In this document: piece after piece, positions 29,713 through 38,722 of the stretch
How positions within the stretch are numbered: position 1 is the stretch's first letter
How the letters are laid out: every line of letters begins with the position of its first letter
Source: Aureimonas sp. AU20
GTDB lineage: Bacteria > Pseudomonadota > Alphaproteobacteria > Rhizobiales > Rhizobiaceae
Assembly: GCF_001442755.1 (NCBI RefSeq)
Contig: NZ_CP006367.1
Span: 3,224,001 to 3,288,000 of the forward strand
Reading direction: 5' to 3'
Length of the DNA stretch: 64,000 nucleotides
Notes under the pieces: generated by a model
The model's input: only the letters and a program-made list of their open reading frames with translations
The model's database searches: none
What the model was told of the DNA's origin: nothing
Made by a program: the position numbers and the translations under genes

Positions 29713-30420
29713 TTGGGACGGCAAGGCGTGAGCGCATCGGTCGAACAGCCGGCGGACGGAGAGACCGAGCGCCAAGAGGAGGCGCTGGTGCGCCGCGCCC
29801 ATCGCTTCGGCAACTGGGCCGCCACGGCCACGCGGCACAGCCCCTGGGAAGACGGGCTTGGCATCGTCGCGGGCGTCATGCTGACCGCCTTCGGCATCGC
29901 GCTGCTCGGCCATCTCGGCTTTCTCACCGGCGGCATGGCGGGCCTCGCCTTCGTTGTCCACTATCTCACCGGCTGGAATTTCGGCCTCGTCTTCTTCGCG
30001 CTCAACCTGCCGTTCTACGGGCTCGCGGTCGGGCGCATGGGCCGAGCCTTCACGGTCAAGACCGCCTTTGCCGTCGCGCTTCTGTCCGTCATGACGGCAT
30101 TCAGCGGCGATTTCGTCCGCTTCGCCAATGTTCAGCCGCTGCTCGGCGCATGTCTCGGGGGGCTTCTGATCGGCTTCGGCCTGCTCGCCCTGTTCCGCCA
30201 CCGCTCCTCGGCGGGCGGGGTCGGCATTCTCGCCATCTATCTGCAGGATCGGTTCGGCTGGCGCGCGGGGCTGACGCAGCTCGGCGTCGATCTTCTCGTG
30301 CTGGTCACGGCCTTCCTCGCTGTCCCGCCGCTCGCGGTCTTCTACTCCGTCCTCGGCGCGCTGATTCTCAATCTCTTCCTCGCCATCAATCATCGCGCGG
30401 ATCGCTATCTCGCGAGCTAG
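29713..30420 (+). CDS. YitT-family integral membrane protein
   Basis: The 235-residue product has an acidic soluble N-terminus, then about five membrane helices: EDGLGIVAGVMLTAFGIALLGHLGFLTGGMAGLAF, the YLTGWNFGLVFFALNLPFY helix, ACLGGLLIGFGLLALFRHRSSAGGVGILAIYLQDRFGW, and a C-terminal pair. The GxxTGGMAGLAF and SSAGGVGI repeats are typical of YitT/DUF161 proteins, of unknown transport function. TTG 29713 has AAGGA 9 nt upstream; GTG 29728 is an alternative. Confidence 0.85.
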   Translation: MGRQGVSASVEQPADGETERQEEALVRRAHRFGNWAATATRHSPWEDGLGIVAGVMLTAFGIALLGHLGFLTGGMAGLAFVVHYLTGWNFGLVFFALNLPFYGLAVGRMGRAFTVKTAFAVALLSVMTAFSGDFVRFANVQPLLGACLGGLLIGFGLLALFRHRSSAGGVGILAIYLQDRFGWRAGLTQLGVDLLVLVTAFLAVPPLAVFYSVLGALILNLFLAINHRADRYLAS

Positions 30421-30560
30421 TGGATCGTCATCATTACAAATAAAATCGAGCAGGCTTACAGAAGCTTAAGACTCCTCTCGTTGACGAATCTTTCTCTCGA
30501 ATGCCAATCCCTCAGCAGAAGCGAGCCGGAAGACGCGCTCGACTGACCGAGAGGGCCGAA

Positions 30561-30971
30561 TTGAATTATAAGATTGCCATTCTTTCAGCATCTATTCTGT
30601 CCCTCCCGCTTTCGGGCTGCGTCACAACCGGCGCGGACGGCGTGAAGACCAGCCGATCCCAGGTGACCGTGGTGTCGGGGGAGCGCACCCAGATTCGCCG
30701 GAACTGGTCCGTGGACAACGACTGCTTGTCCGATGGCCTTCCCAAGGTGCGCGTGCTCGAAGGCCCGGCGCATGGGCGGGTCTCGATCGTGAACGAGAAG
30801 CTGTTTCCCAACACGAGGCGCGCCAAGTGCCGGACCCAGAAGGTCATGGGAACCGTGACCTACTACACGCCCGACAAGGGTTATGTCGGCCCCGATCGCG
30901 TGAAACTGCGGCAGTCCTATCCTGTGAACGGCGTGGACGACACCAAGATCGACATCAACGTGGTGAGATAG
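30561..30971 (+). CDS. Probable lipoprotein with Ig-like/cadherin-like repeat
   Basis: From TTG 30561 the 136-residue product reads (M)NYKIAILSASILSLPLSGCVTTG, a lipoprotein signal with lipobox LSGC. GAGAGG lies 6 nt upstream. An ATG at 30501 would add 20 basic residues before the signal and is less likely. The rest, including VLEGPAHGRVSIVNE and VTYYTPDKGYVGPDRVKLR, resembles bacterial Ig-like domains with the YTP..GYxGxD pattern. The upstream 140 bp are AT-rich for this window and probably carry the promoter. A strong terminator follows. Confidence 0.75.
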   Translation: MNYKIAILSASILSLPLSGCVTTGADGVKTSRSQVTVVSGERTQIRRNWSVDNDCLSDGLPKVRVLEGPAHGRVSIVNEKLFPNTRRAKCRTQKVMGTVTYYTPDKGYVGPDRVKLRQSYPVNGVDDTKIDINVVR

Positions 30972-31019
30972 TCCTCAATGAAGGCCGGGCGGCCCGCCCT
31001 TCTCGGATAGGGATACCGA

Positions 31020-31074
31020 CCTTGGAGACCATCCGATGAACCAGGGTTCACCGGATGGTCTCCAAGGTTTTTGG
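31020..31074 (+). terminator. Strong intrinsic terminator after the lipoprotein gene
   Basis: A 23-bp stem (arms 31020-31042 and 31045-31067, beginning CCTTGGAGACCATCCG and ending CGGATGGTCTCCAAGG) with one mismatch and a 2-base centre is followed by TTTTTGGTTTT. The arms are unusually long for an intrinsic terminator. It begins 48 bp after the lipoprotein stop. Confidence 0.8.
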
Positions 31075-31093
31075 TTTTGCCGCATTATCCCGC

Positions 31094-31115
31094 GGCAAAG
31101 CGTATCCGCTTTGCC
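31094..31115. repeat. Short perfect inverted repeat before the helicase
   Basis: GGCAAAGCG (31094-31102) and CGCTTTGCC (31107-31115) with loop TATC, ending 24 bp before the helicase GTG. It could be an operator or a hairpin in the helicase leader; no T-run follows. Confidence 0.45.
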
Positions 31116-31139
31116 TGGAAATGCTCTAGATAGACGAGC

Positions 31140-33692
31140 GTGAACTCCGCGCTCGCCTCTCCCCCGCCGATCCCGACCCTTCCCTCCCGCTTCGCCGACT
31201 GGTTCGCGGGCAAGGGCTGGAGCCCGCGTCCGCACCAGCTCGACCTTCTCGCGCGGGCCGAGCGGGGCGCTTCGGTGCTGCTCATCGCGCCGACCGGCGC
31301 GGGAAAGACGCTGGCCGGCTTCCTGCCTTCGCTCGTGGACCTGTCGCACCGACCAAAGCGCGTTCCCGGCCGCAAGCCACCAGGCGTCCACACGCTCTAC
31401 ATTTCACCGCTGAAGGCGCTGGCGACCGACATTCGCCGCAATCTGGAAAAGCCCGTCGAGGAGATGGGCCTTTCCATCAGCCTAGAAGCGCGCACCGGCG
31501 ACACGTCGCAATCCAAGCGCCAGCGCCAGAAGCTGAAGCCGCCCGACATCCTGCTCACCACGCCCGAGCAGCTGGCGCTCCTGATCGCCAGCCCCGACGC
31601 GGAGATCTTCTTCTCAGACCTCACGACCGTGATCTTCGACGAGCTGCATTCGCTCGTCGCCTCCAAGCGCGGCCATCTCCTGGCGCTGGGTCTCGCGCGC
31701 CTGCGCAAGCTCCGGCCGGAGCTTCGCACCGTCGGCCTGTCAGCCACCGTGTCCAACCCGGACGAGCTGCGCGAGTGGCTGGTGGCGCAGGCGCCCGGCA
31801 CCTGTCCCATGGCCGATCTCGTCACCGTCGACGGCGGGGTGACGCCGGAGATCACCATTTTGAAGTCGCAGGCGCGCGTGCCCTGGCAGGGGCACATGGC
31901 GCGCTACGCCATGCCGGAGATCTACGAGGCGATCCAGGCGCATCGCACGACGCTGCTCTTCGTCAACACGCGCAGCCAGGCCGAGCTTCTGTTTCAGGAG
32001 CTCTGGCGCATCAACGACGATACGCTGCCGATCGCGCTGCATCACGGCTCACTCGACGTGACGCAGCGTCGCCGCGTGGAAGCGGCCATGGCGGCCAACG
32101 AACTTCGCGCCGTGGTCGCCACCTCGACGCTCGATCTCGGTATCGACTGGGGCGATGTCGATCTGGTCGTGCATGTCGGCGCGCCCAAGGGCGCCTCGCG
32201 CCTTGCCCAGCGCATCGGCCGGGCGAACCATCGGATGGACGAGGCATCGAAGGCGATCCTAGTTCCCGCCAACCGGTTCGAGGTGATGGAGTGCCAGGCC
32301 GCGCTCGACGCCAGTTATCTCGGAGACCAGGATTCGCCGCCGATGCGCGAAGGCTGTCTCGACGTGCTCGCCCAGCATGTGCTCGGCATGGCGGTTGCTG
32401 CGCCCTTCCGCGCCGATGATCTCCACCGCGAAGTGTCCAGTGCCCTGCCCTATCGCGATCTCGACCGCGAGACCTTCGACCGCGTGGTGGATTTCGTCGC
32501 GACCGGTGGCTACGCGCTGCGCGTCTACGAGCGCTATGCCAAGATCCGCCTCACCGAGGACGGGACGTGGCGGATCACGCACCCGTCCGTGGCGCAGGCC
32601 TATCGGATGAATGCGGGCACGATCATCGAGTCGGAATCGCTGCTCGTCCGCCTCATCCGCGCCAAGACGCGCTCGGGCATGGCGCGCGGCGGGCCGGTGC
32701 TCGGCAAGATCGAGGAGAACTTCCTGGAGACGCTGGCCACCGGCGACACGTTCCTCTTCTCCGGCCAGGTCCTGCGCTTCGAAGGCATTCACGAGATGGA
32801 ATGCCTCGTCACCAAGACGCAGGACGACGAGGCGAAGGTGCCCTATTACGGCGGCCAGAAATTTCCGCTCACCACCTTTCTCGCTGGAAAGGTGCGCGAG
32901 ATGCTGGCCGACCCGGCGAAATGGGGCAGCTTGCCCTCCCAGGTCGGCGAATGGCTCGCCATCCAGAAACGCAAATCCGCCATTCCCGGGCCGAACGATC
33001 TCCTGATCGAGACCTTCCCAAACGGCAACCGCTTCTTTCTCGTCGCCTATCCGTTCGAAGGGCGGCTGGCGCACCAGACGCTCGGCATGCTGCTGACCCG
33101 CCGATTGGAGCGAGCGCGCGCCAAGCCGCTCGGCTTCGTCGCCACCGACTACGCGTTGTCGATCTGGGGCCGGGCCGACATGGGCGCGATGATCGCGGAT
33201 GGACGCCTGTCGCTGGACGAGCTGTTCGACGAGGACATGCTGGGCGACGATCTGGAAGCCTGGATGGCCGACTCTTGGCTGCTCAAACGCACCTTCCGCC
33301 AATGCGCCATCATCAGCGGCCTCGTGATGAAGAACCAGCCGGGCCGCGAGAAGACCGGGCGGCAGATGACGGTATCGTCCGACCTCGTCTACGACGTGCT
33401 GCGCGCCCACGAGCCGGACCACATCCTCCTGCGCGCCACCTGGGCGGACGCGGCGACCGGACTTCTCGACGTGCGCCGCGTCTCGGACCTCCTCGCCCGC
33501 ATCAAGCGCCACATCCTGCACAAGAACCTCGAGGAAATCTCCCCTCTCGCCGTGCCGATCATGCTGGAAGCCGGGCGCGAGCGGATCGAGGGCGAGGCGC
33601 GCGACGACCTCCTGGCCGAGGCCATGGAGGAGGAACTGATCATCAAGGCGCTGAGCGAATTCACGGATTTCCGCTCGAACTATCTGAACTGA
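31140..33692 (+). CDS. Ligase-associated DNA damage response DEXH-box helicase (Lhr-type)
   Basis: The 850-residue product is a superfamily 2 helicase of the Lhr-core type: Q-motif PRPHQLDLL, Walker A APTGAGKTLAG, TTPEQLALL, Walker B IFDELHSL, motif III LSATVSN, LLFVNTRSQAE, VVATSTLDLGIDWGDVDLVVHVG, QRIGRANHR, and a long C-terminal Lhr-specific domain. Such helicases are usually clustered with an ATP-dependent ligase, a beta-CASP exonuclease and PdeM. The start is GTG 31140. Its 3' end overlaps the convergent HPP-CBS gene by 32 bp. Confidence 0.92.
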   Translation: MNSALASPPPIPTLPSRFADWFAGKGWSPRPHQLDLLARAERGASVLLIAPTGAGKTLAGFLPSLVDLSHRPKRVPGRKPPGVHTLYISPLKALATDIRRNLEKPVEEMGLSISLEARTGDTSQSKRQRQKLKPPDILLTTPEQLALLIASPDAEIFFSDLTTVIFDELHSLVASKRGHLLALGLARLRKLRPELRTVGLSATVSNPDELREWLVAQAPGTCPMADLVTVDGGVTPEITILKSQARVPWQGHMARYAMPEIYEAIQAHRTTLLFVNTRSQAELLFQELWRINDDTLPIALHHGSLDVTQRRRVEAAMAANELRAVVATSTLDLGIDWGDVDLVVHVGAPKGASRLAQRIGRANHRMDEASKAILVPANRFEVMECQAALDASYLGDQDSPPMREGCLDVLAQHVLGMAVAAPFRADDLHREVSSALPYRDLDRETFDRVVDFVATGGYALRVYERYAKIRLTEDGTWRITHPSVAQAYRMNAGTIIESESLLVRLIRAKTRSGMARGGPVLGKIEENFLETLATGDTFLFSGQVLRFEGIHEMECLVTKTQDDEAKVPYYGGQKFPLTTFLAGKVREMLADPAKWGSLPSQVGEWLAIQKRKSAIPGPNDLLIETFPNGNRFFLVAYPFEGRLAHQTLGMLLTRRLERARAKPLGFVATDYALSIWGRADMGAMIADGRLSLDELFDEDMLGDDLEAWMADSWLLKRTFRQCAIISGLVMKNQPGREKTGRQMTVSSDLVYDVLRAHEPDHILLRATWADAATGLLDVRRVSDLLARIKRHILHKNLEEISPLAVPIMLEAGRERIEGEARDDLLAEAMEEELIIKALSEFTDFRSNYLN

Positions 33693-34848
33693 GCGCGCGC
33701 CGCTCGACCGAGGCGGCCTCTGCCAGGATCGCGACGATCAGGTCGGATTGCGAGACGATGCCGGCGAGGCGGCCGTCGGGTTCCACGATCGGGATATGGT
33801 GCAGGCCCGTCGCGGCCATGAGGCGCACGACATCGGCCAGAAGCGCGTCCGGCCCGGCGGTGCGCACGGGCGTGGTCATGATGTCGGCGATGCTGCCGTT
33901 CGGCGCCCGGCCGCGGCTGAGCGTCAGATGGAGACGATGGCGGAAGCCGAGGCGCGGGCCCCGCGCGCCCCAGCTCGGCTTGTCCAGGAGATCGGTCTGG
34001 GTGACGATGCCGACCACCCGCGCGTCATCCGTGGTGACGGGCAGAACCTTGATGTGATGCGAGCGCAGAAGCACCAGCGCCTCGGCGATCGCAGCGTCGG
34101 GCGCGATGGCGACGACGTCGCGCGACATAATCGCCGCGCAACGCATGAGGCCGGAGCGGCGGCGATAGGAGCGGATTTCGGCCTGCCGCAGAATGGTTTC
34201 GAGATCGCCGCGATCGACGTCGAGAAGCTGGTCGTATTCGGCCAGCACGGCGTCGAGATCCTCCGAGGTGAAACCGACGCGCTCGGGCGCGGGCTTGTCG
34301 GCGGTGTTGCGGCTCGGCGCCGCGGAAAGCGGACGGTGCGGATAGGCGCGCCCCGCCATCCGGTTGAACAGGACGGCGACCAGCAGCATCAGGAGCGAAT
34401 TGGCGAGCACCGGCCAGAGCACGAAACCGTAGCCGAGATTGCGGACGGCCTCCCCGCCCAGCACCGCCGTCAGCGCCACGGCGCCGCTCGGCGGATGAAG
34501 GCAGCGAAGGCTCATCATCAGGGCGATGGCCACGCCGATGGCCAGCGCAGCCGCGAGAAACGGATCGGGCACGAAGAGCGCCGCGCTGACGCCCACCAGC
34601 GAGGACACGAGATTGCCCCCGACCAGCGACCAGGGCTGGGCGAGCGGGCTCGCCGGCACGGCGAAGAGCAAGACGGCGGAGGCGCCCATGGGCGCGATCA
34701 GCACCGGCAATCCGCTCGTCCCGCCGAGCGCGAGACGGCAGACGAGGCCGGTCACGAGAATGCCGATCAGCGCGCCGGCGGCGGAGCGGAGCCGCTCCCT
34801 GGCACTGACGGGCGGCGATGCGGGAAGGAGAGCGAGAAGGCGGTGCAT
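33661..34848 (-). CDS. HPP-family membrane protein with two CBS domains
   Basis: The 395-residue product starts MHRLLALLPASPPVS. The N-terminal half is an HPP domain with four or five membrane helices and the signature SLRCLHPPSGAVALTAVLGG. After a linker, two CBS domains follow (IMSRDVVAIAPDAAIAEALVLLRSHHIKVLPV and IMTTPVRTAGPDALLADVVRLMAATGLHHIPIV), probably a nucleotide-sensing module. HPP proteins have been linked to nitrite/anion transport in plants and cyanobacteria. GGAGG lies just before ATG 34848. It follows sulP by 97 bp in the same direction. Confidence 0.88.
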   Translation of the reverse strand: MHRLLALLPASPPVSARERLRSAAGALIGILVTGLVCRLALGGTSGLPVLIAPMGASAVLLFAVPASPLAQPWSLVGGNLVSSLVGVSAALFVPDPFLAAALAIGVAIALMMSLRCLHPPSGAVALTAVLGGEAVRNLGYGFVLWPVLANSLLMLLVAVLFNRMAGRAYPHRPLSAAPSRNTADKPAPERVGFTSEDLDAVLAEYDQLLDVDRGDLETILRQAEIRSYRRRSGLMRCAAIMSRDVVAIAPDAAIAEALVLLRSHHIKVLPVTTDDARVVGIVTQTDLLDKPSWGARGPRLGFRHRLHLTLSRGRAPNGSIADIMTTPVRTAGPDALLADVVRLMAATGLHHIPIVEPDGRLAGIVSQSDLIVAILAEAASVERRALSSDSSSGNP

Positions 34849-34902
34849 GGACCTCCCCATATCATCGGGAGGCTCGGGTCCGCCAAGAGTCTTGGCATGC
34901 GT

Positions 34903-34939
34903 GGCAGGACCCGCCCAGGCGGGCCGCGCGGGTCCTGCC
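34903..34939 (-). terminator. Hairpin after sulP, possible terminator
   Basis: Perfect 12-bp arms GGCAGGACCCGC and GCGGGTCCTGCC (34903-34914, 34928-34939), 6 bp past the sulP stop. No T-run follows on the minus strand, so it may stabilise the mRNA end or act with Rho. A further near-palindrome GCCAAGA-G-TCTTGGC lies at about 34882-34896, before the HPP-CBS start. Confidence 0.45.
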
Positions 34940-34945
34940 GGGAGG

Positions 34946-36430
34946 TCAGTGGCCCGAGGTCAGCTCCAGCGCATCGGCCCGGTTCTGGATCGTCAGCTTG
35001 TCGACCATCGTGCGCGAGGCCTCGTTGAGGCCGATGGTCTCGACTTCCACACCCTTCTTGCGAAAGCGCAACACTACCTTGTCCAGCGCGCCGACGCCCG
35101 TCAGGTCCCAGATATGGGCTTGGGTCACGTCGATCACGACGCGACTGAGCTCCTCGCGCAGGTCGAAGCTCGACACGAAGCGATCGGCCGAGGCGAAGAA
35201 GACCTGCCCCTCGACGCGGTAGGTGCGGGTCCGCTCATCCGGCGACAGCTCCGAGGTCACGCGGAAGATCTGCGCGATCTTGGAAGCGAAAAAGAGGCCC
35301 GAAAGGAGGACGCCGGCAAAGACACCGAGCGCCAGATTGTGCGTCCAGACCACGATCACCACCGTCGCCAGCATGACCACGGAGGAGCGGCGCGGATGGG
35401 TGACGAGGCTCTTCAGCGAGCCCCAGTCGAACGTGCCGATCGAGACCATGATCATGATGGCGACCAGCGCCGGCATGGGGATCACGGCGACCCAGTCTCC
35501 CAGCACCACGATCAGGAACAGGAGGGCGACACCGGCGAAGAAGCAAGACAGGCGCCCGCGCCCGCCGGAGCGGATGTTGATGCCGCTCTGGCCGATCATG
35601 GCGCAGCCGGCCATGCCGCCGAAACAGCCGGTGACCGCGTTGGCGATGCCTTGGCCGACGCACTCTCGGTTCTTGTCGGAGCCCGTGTCGGTGAGATCGT
35701 CGACGACCTGCGCGGTCATCAGCGATTCCAAGAGGCCGACCAGCGCGATGCCCACCGAATAGGGCGCGATGATGCGAAGCGTCTCGAAGTTGAAGGGCAC
35801 GTCCGGCAGGAGGAAGACCGGCAGGCTGGAGGGCAGCTGGCCCATATCGCCCACCGTGCGCACATCGATGCCGAAGGCGAGCGCGACGGCGGTGATCGCG
35901 ACGATCGCGACCAGTGGCGAGGGGATCGCCTTGGTAAGGCGGGGAAAGAGATAGATGATGGCGAGCGCGGCCGCGCAGAGCACATAGGTCATGCCCGGCA
36001 CGCCGATCAGCTCTGGCATCTGCGCGAGAAAGATGAGGATCGCCAGGGCGTTGACGAAGCCGGTCATCACCGAGCGCGAGACGAAGCGCATGAGATCGCC
36101 CAGCCGGCAGAAGCCCGCCGCGATCTGGATCAGGCCCGCCAGGATCGTGGCGGCGAAGAGATATTGCAGCCCGTGGTCGCGCACGAGCGTGACCATGAGA
36201 ACGGCGGTCGCGGCGGTGGCCGCCGAGATCATGCCGGGCCGGCCGCCGAAGATCGAGATCAGGACGGCGATGGAAAAGGACGCGTAGAGGCCGACCTTCG
36301 GATCGACCCCGGCGATGATGGAAAAGGCGATGGCCTCGGGGATGAGGGCCAAGGCGACGACCAGCCCAGACAGCAGATCGCCGCGGACATTGCCGAACCA
36401 TTCGGCCTGCCAATTGCGTGTGGAGAACAT
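34946..36430 (-). CDS. SulP-family inorganic anion transporter with STAS domain
   Basis: The 494-residue product from ATG 36430 starts MFSTRNWQAEWFGNVRGDLLSGLVVALALIPEAIAFS, the conserved SulP start, with 10-12 membrane helices and motifs AGVDPKVGLYASF, GGRPGMISAATAATA and ECVGQGIANAVTGCFGGMAGCAMIGQS. A C-terminal STAS domain contains VVIDVTQAHIWDLTGVGALDKVV. The reading frame is open to GTG 36544, adding 38 residues; no candidate has a good ribosome binding site. Substrate may be sulfate or bicarbonate; sequence alone does not decide. Confidence 0.9.
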   Translation of the reverse strand: MFSTRNWQAEWFGNVRGDLLSGLVVALALIPEAIAFSIIAGVDPKVGLYASFSIAVLISIFGGRPGMISAATAATAVLMVTLVRDHGLQYLFAATILAGLIQIAAGFCRLGDLMRFVSRSVMTGFVNALAILIFLAQMPELIGVPGMTYVLCAAALAIIYLFPRLTKAIPSPLVAIVAITAVALAFGIDVRTVGDMGQLPSSLPVFLLPDVPFNFETLRIIAPYSVGIALVGLLESLMTAQVVDDLTDTGSDKNRECVGQGIANAVTGCFGGMAGCAMIGQSGINIRSGGRGRLSCFFAGVALLFLIVVLGDWVAVIPMPALVAIMIMVSIGTFDWGSLKSLVTHPRRSSVVMLATVVIVVWTHNLALGVFAGVLLSGLFFASKIAQIFRVTSELSPDERTRTYRVEGQVFFASADRFVSSFDLREELSRVVIDVTQAHIWDLTGVGALDKVVLRFRKKGVEVETIGLNEASRTMVDKLTIQNRADALELTSGH

Positions 36431-36681
36431 AGGAAACAACGAAATCTCGACGACGTCCCGCAAAGCCCGAGCGGGCTCCGGCGGTCGCATCACATTTTCA
36501 ACGTCGTCTGGATTGGCCGAGGGATAGGCGCCCGGCATAGCCACTTGGGAGCCCCAAGTCCTTGTGCCCCTCGTTCCTGCCTCAATCGCCAGCGGGAATC
36601 AAGGCTCGCGCAATCGTCGCACCGCCTTGCCTTCGCCACGGATTTGGATTCGAAAGGGAACAGGTTGTGAACAGACGGTAA

Positions 36682-37410
36682 ATGAGCCCGCGCATGAACA
36701 TGGTCGACCGGCGCTTTCGGCAGGCAGACGGCGAAGGGGTCGAAACCGTCCTGAACGGCGGCCGGCTCGTCTGCGATCCGAGCGGCGTCGTCTTCGCCCC
36801 CGAGCACGGGCTCCTGATCGTGTCGGACCTGCATCTCGAAAAAGGCGCGGCCTTCGCCCGGCGCGGCATGATGCTGCCACCCTACGACACGCAGGCGACG
36901 CTGGCGCTGCTGGAGGCGGCCGTCGCACGCCACCGGCCCGCGCATGTCGTGGCGCTGGGCGACAGTTTCCACGACCGGCACGGTGCGGCGCTGATGCCGA
37001 CGGCCTCGCGCGAGCGGCTGGGCGCGGTCATGGCCGGGCGGCGCTGGACCTGGATTTCCGGCAATCACGACCCGGAGCCCCCCGCGGGCCTCGGCGGCGA
37101 AACGGCGGAGGAGATCGTGGTGGGTCCCTGGACCCTGCGCCACGAGCCCTCGCCTTTTGCGAGAGCCGGCGAGATCGCCGGGCATCTTCACCCCGTGGCG
37201 CGCGTGTCGGGCCGGGGCCGCTCGGTGCGCGGCGCGTGCTTTGCCAGCGATGGCTCGCGCATGGTGATGCCCTCGTTCGGCGTTACCACGGGCGGGCTCA
37301 ACGTGCTGGACCGGGCGTTCCAGGGGCTCTTCGCCCCGGATCGGGCGAAGGCCTATGTGATCGGCGTGGCCCGAATCTATCCGATCCCGTTCCACGCCCT
37401 CTCGGTCTAG
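36682..37410 (+). CDS. pdeM: Ligase-associated DNA damage response endonuclease PdeM
   Basis: The 242-residue calcineurin-like metallophosphoesterase has LLIVSDLHLEKGAAFARRGMMLPPYDT, VVALGDSFHDRHGA, WISGNHDPEPP, GEIAGHLHPVARV and a C-terminal MPSFGVTTGGLNV, the family pattern of PdeM. All metal-binding motifs are present. In other genomes PdeM is encoded next to the ligase-associated helicase and exonuclease. Here it lies 3 kb beyond the helicase, separated by two transporter genes. The start ATG 36682 lacks a strong ribosome binding site; 36694 is an alternative. Confidence 0.9.
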   Translation: MSPRMNMVDRRFRQADGEGVETVLNGGRLVCDPSGVVFAPEHGLLIVSDLHLEKGAAFARRGMMLPPYDTQATLALLEAAVARHRPAHVVALGDSFHDRHGAALMPTASRERLGAVMAGRRWTWISGNHDPEPPAGLGGETAEEIVVGPWTLRHEPSPFARAGEIAGHLHPVARVSGRGRSVRGACFASDGSRMVMPSFGVTTGGLNVLDRAFQGLFAPDRAKAYVIGVARIYPIPFHALSV

Positions 37411-37414
37411 CCGT

Positions 37415-37909
37415 TTAGAGTGCCACCGGCTGGTTGGTGGCGAAGGCGACGGCGACCATGCAGAGCACGACGACGGCGGTCAGCACGAGGCGCAGCTGCG
37501 CATACCAGGGCGCCTCGATGCGCCCTTCGCGCGTCGCGGTGTAGTCCCAGACGCCCTGCACGCTGAAGGCAACGGCGAAGCCCACGAAGTTCCAGGGCTG
37601 GGGCACCTGCACCAGAACCCAGGCGGCCAGCGATGGCACGACCGAAAGGGCCAGCGTGGTCGGGCTCTTGCGCGCGGTCTCGTTCAGCGCCGCGCCCCAG
37701 CGCGCCCCGCCGAGGAACGACAGGATAACCGCCGCCCAGGCCGAAACGGCGAGCCAGAGATAGGACGGGTCCGCGATCTCGGAATAGGTGGCGATCAGCA
37801 GCGTTCCCACAACGAAGGGCACGAGCCCGCCGACACCCAGGATCCAGGCGGCGCGAACGAATTGGTCGGCGCGGCTGCGCGTCGGCGCGCCGTGAGCGGT
37901 GTTCTGCAT
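37415..37909 (-). CDS. DUF3429 membrane protein
   Basis: The 164-residue product has five predicted membrane helices: AAWILGVGGLVPFVVGTLLIAT, YLWLAVSAWAAVILSFLGGARWGAAL, LALSVVPSLAAWVLVQV, NFVGFAVAFSVQGVWDY and LVLTAVVVLCMVAVAFA. SFLGGARWG and the ALSVVPSLxAW region match DUF3429. It follows the TIGR02186 gene by 3 bp, so it is third in the tauE/safE-like operon. Function unknown. Confidence 0.85.
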   Translation of the reverse strand: MQNTAHGAPTRSRADQFVRAAWILGVGGLVPFVVGTLLIATYSEIADPSYLWLAVSAWAAVILSFLGGARWGAALNETARKSPTTLALSVVPSLAAWVLVQVPQPWNFVGFAVAFSVQGVWDYTATREGRIEAPWYAQLRLVLTAVVVLCMVAVAFATNQPVAL

Positions 37910-37912
37910 TGG

Positions 37913-38722
37913 TCAGTCCCGTTTGAAGATGATGCGGCCGAACCAGCCGGTGAACACGGCGACCACGACGGCCATGAGACCGTAGAGCGCGCCGTTGCGA
38001 GCGGCAAACACGGAGATCTGGTTTTCGATCCCCGTCTTCACCACCCAAAGATCCTCCGAGCGCTCGCGCACGAAGACGCCCTCGCGAAACAGAATGGCGC
38101 GGGCGACGTGGCGGCCGACCGGCATGTCCGGCGGCAGCTGGAGATTGGCGCGAAACAGGGTGGCGCTGACGAACTCGATGGCGCCCGAGGTCTCGCTGTA
38201 GAGGCCGGCATCCTTCTTCAGCCGCTGCAGCGCGTCGGCATAGGCCTGCGTGTTGCCGGGCACGCCGCTGCGCGGCGGGGTGCGCTCGAAGGCCTGGTTC
38301 TGCATGCCGATGCCGAGCTGGCGCAGCGTGACGCCAGGGGCGATGTCCTGAATCGGGCGGGTGGAGGCCAGCGCATAGGAGGCCGGCACGCTCTCGAAGC
38401 GCTCCGAGCCGCGATTGATCCAGACGCCGAAAAGCCGCTTCTTCTCGCGCACCACGAGATTGCTACGCGGCCCTTCCAGAATCACCACGATGTCGTAGCG
38501 CCCCTGGCGCATGATGCGCGGATCGGCATTGTCGAGCGCGCCGAAGACCACGAGCCGCGCGCCGCCGAAATTCGAGCCTACCGCGATCGTCTCGGTGGAC
38601 AGGCCGATCTGAAAGCTTTCGGGCACCGGCGGCGGGTTGGCGGCGGGCGCCCGCAGCTGTGCGCCGGCCGGCGGCGACAGGAGGGCCAGCGCCAGCCCGA
38701 GAAGGACCGCCGGCCGCCTCAT
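37913..38722 (-). CDS. TIGR02186-family transmembrane protein
   Basis: The 269-residue product has a signal peptide (MRRPAVLLGLALALLSPPAGA), a periplasmic domain (FQIGLSTETIAVGSNFGGARLVVFGALDNADP, DIVVILEGPRSNLVVREKKRLFGVWIN, LFRANLQLPPDMPVGRHVARAILFREG) and one C-terminal helix (LYGLMAVVVAVFTGWFGRIIF). It matches an alphaproteobacterial family commonly encoded beside TauE/SafE exporters. Its ATG overlaps the tauE-like stop by 4 bp, so the two proteins are probably made together. Confidence 0.88.
   Translation of the reverse strand: MRRPAVLLGLALALLSPPAGAQLRAPAANPPPVPESFQIGLSTETIAVGSNFGGARLVVFGALDNADPRIMRQGRYDIVVILEGPRSNLVVREKKRLFGVWINRGSERFESVPASYALASTRPIQDIAPGVTLRQLGIGMQNQAFERTPPRSGVPGNTQAYADALQRLKKDAGLYSETSGAIEFVSATLFRANLQLPPDMPVGRHVARAILFREGVFVRERSEDLWVVKTGIENQISVFAARNGALYGLMAVVVAVFTGWFGRIIFKRD

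Noticed and set aside
34526..36670. A 714-codon plus-strand open frame
   Set aside because: Antisense shadow of the SulP gene; its His/Asp/Arg-rich translation is typical of a reversed membrane-protein gene.
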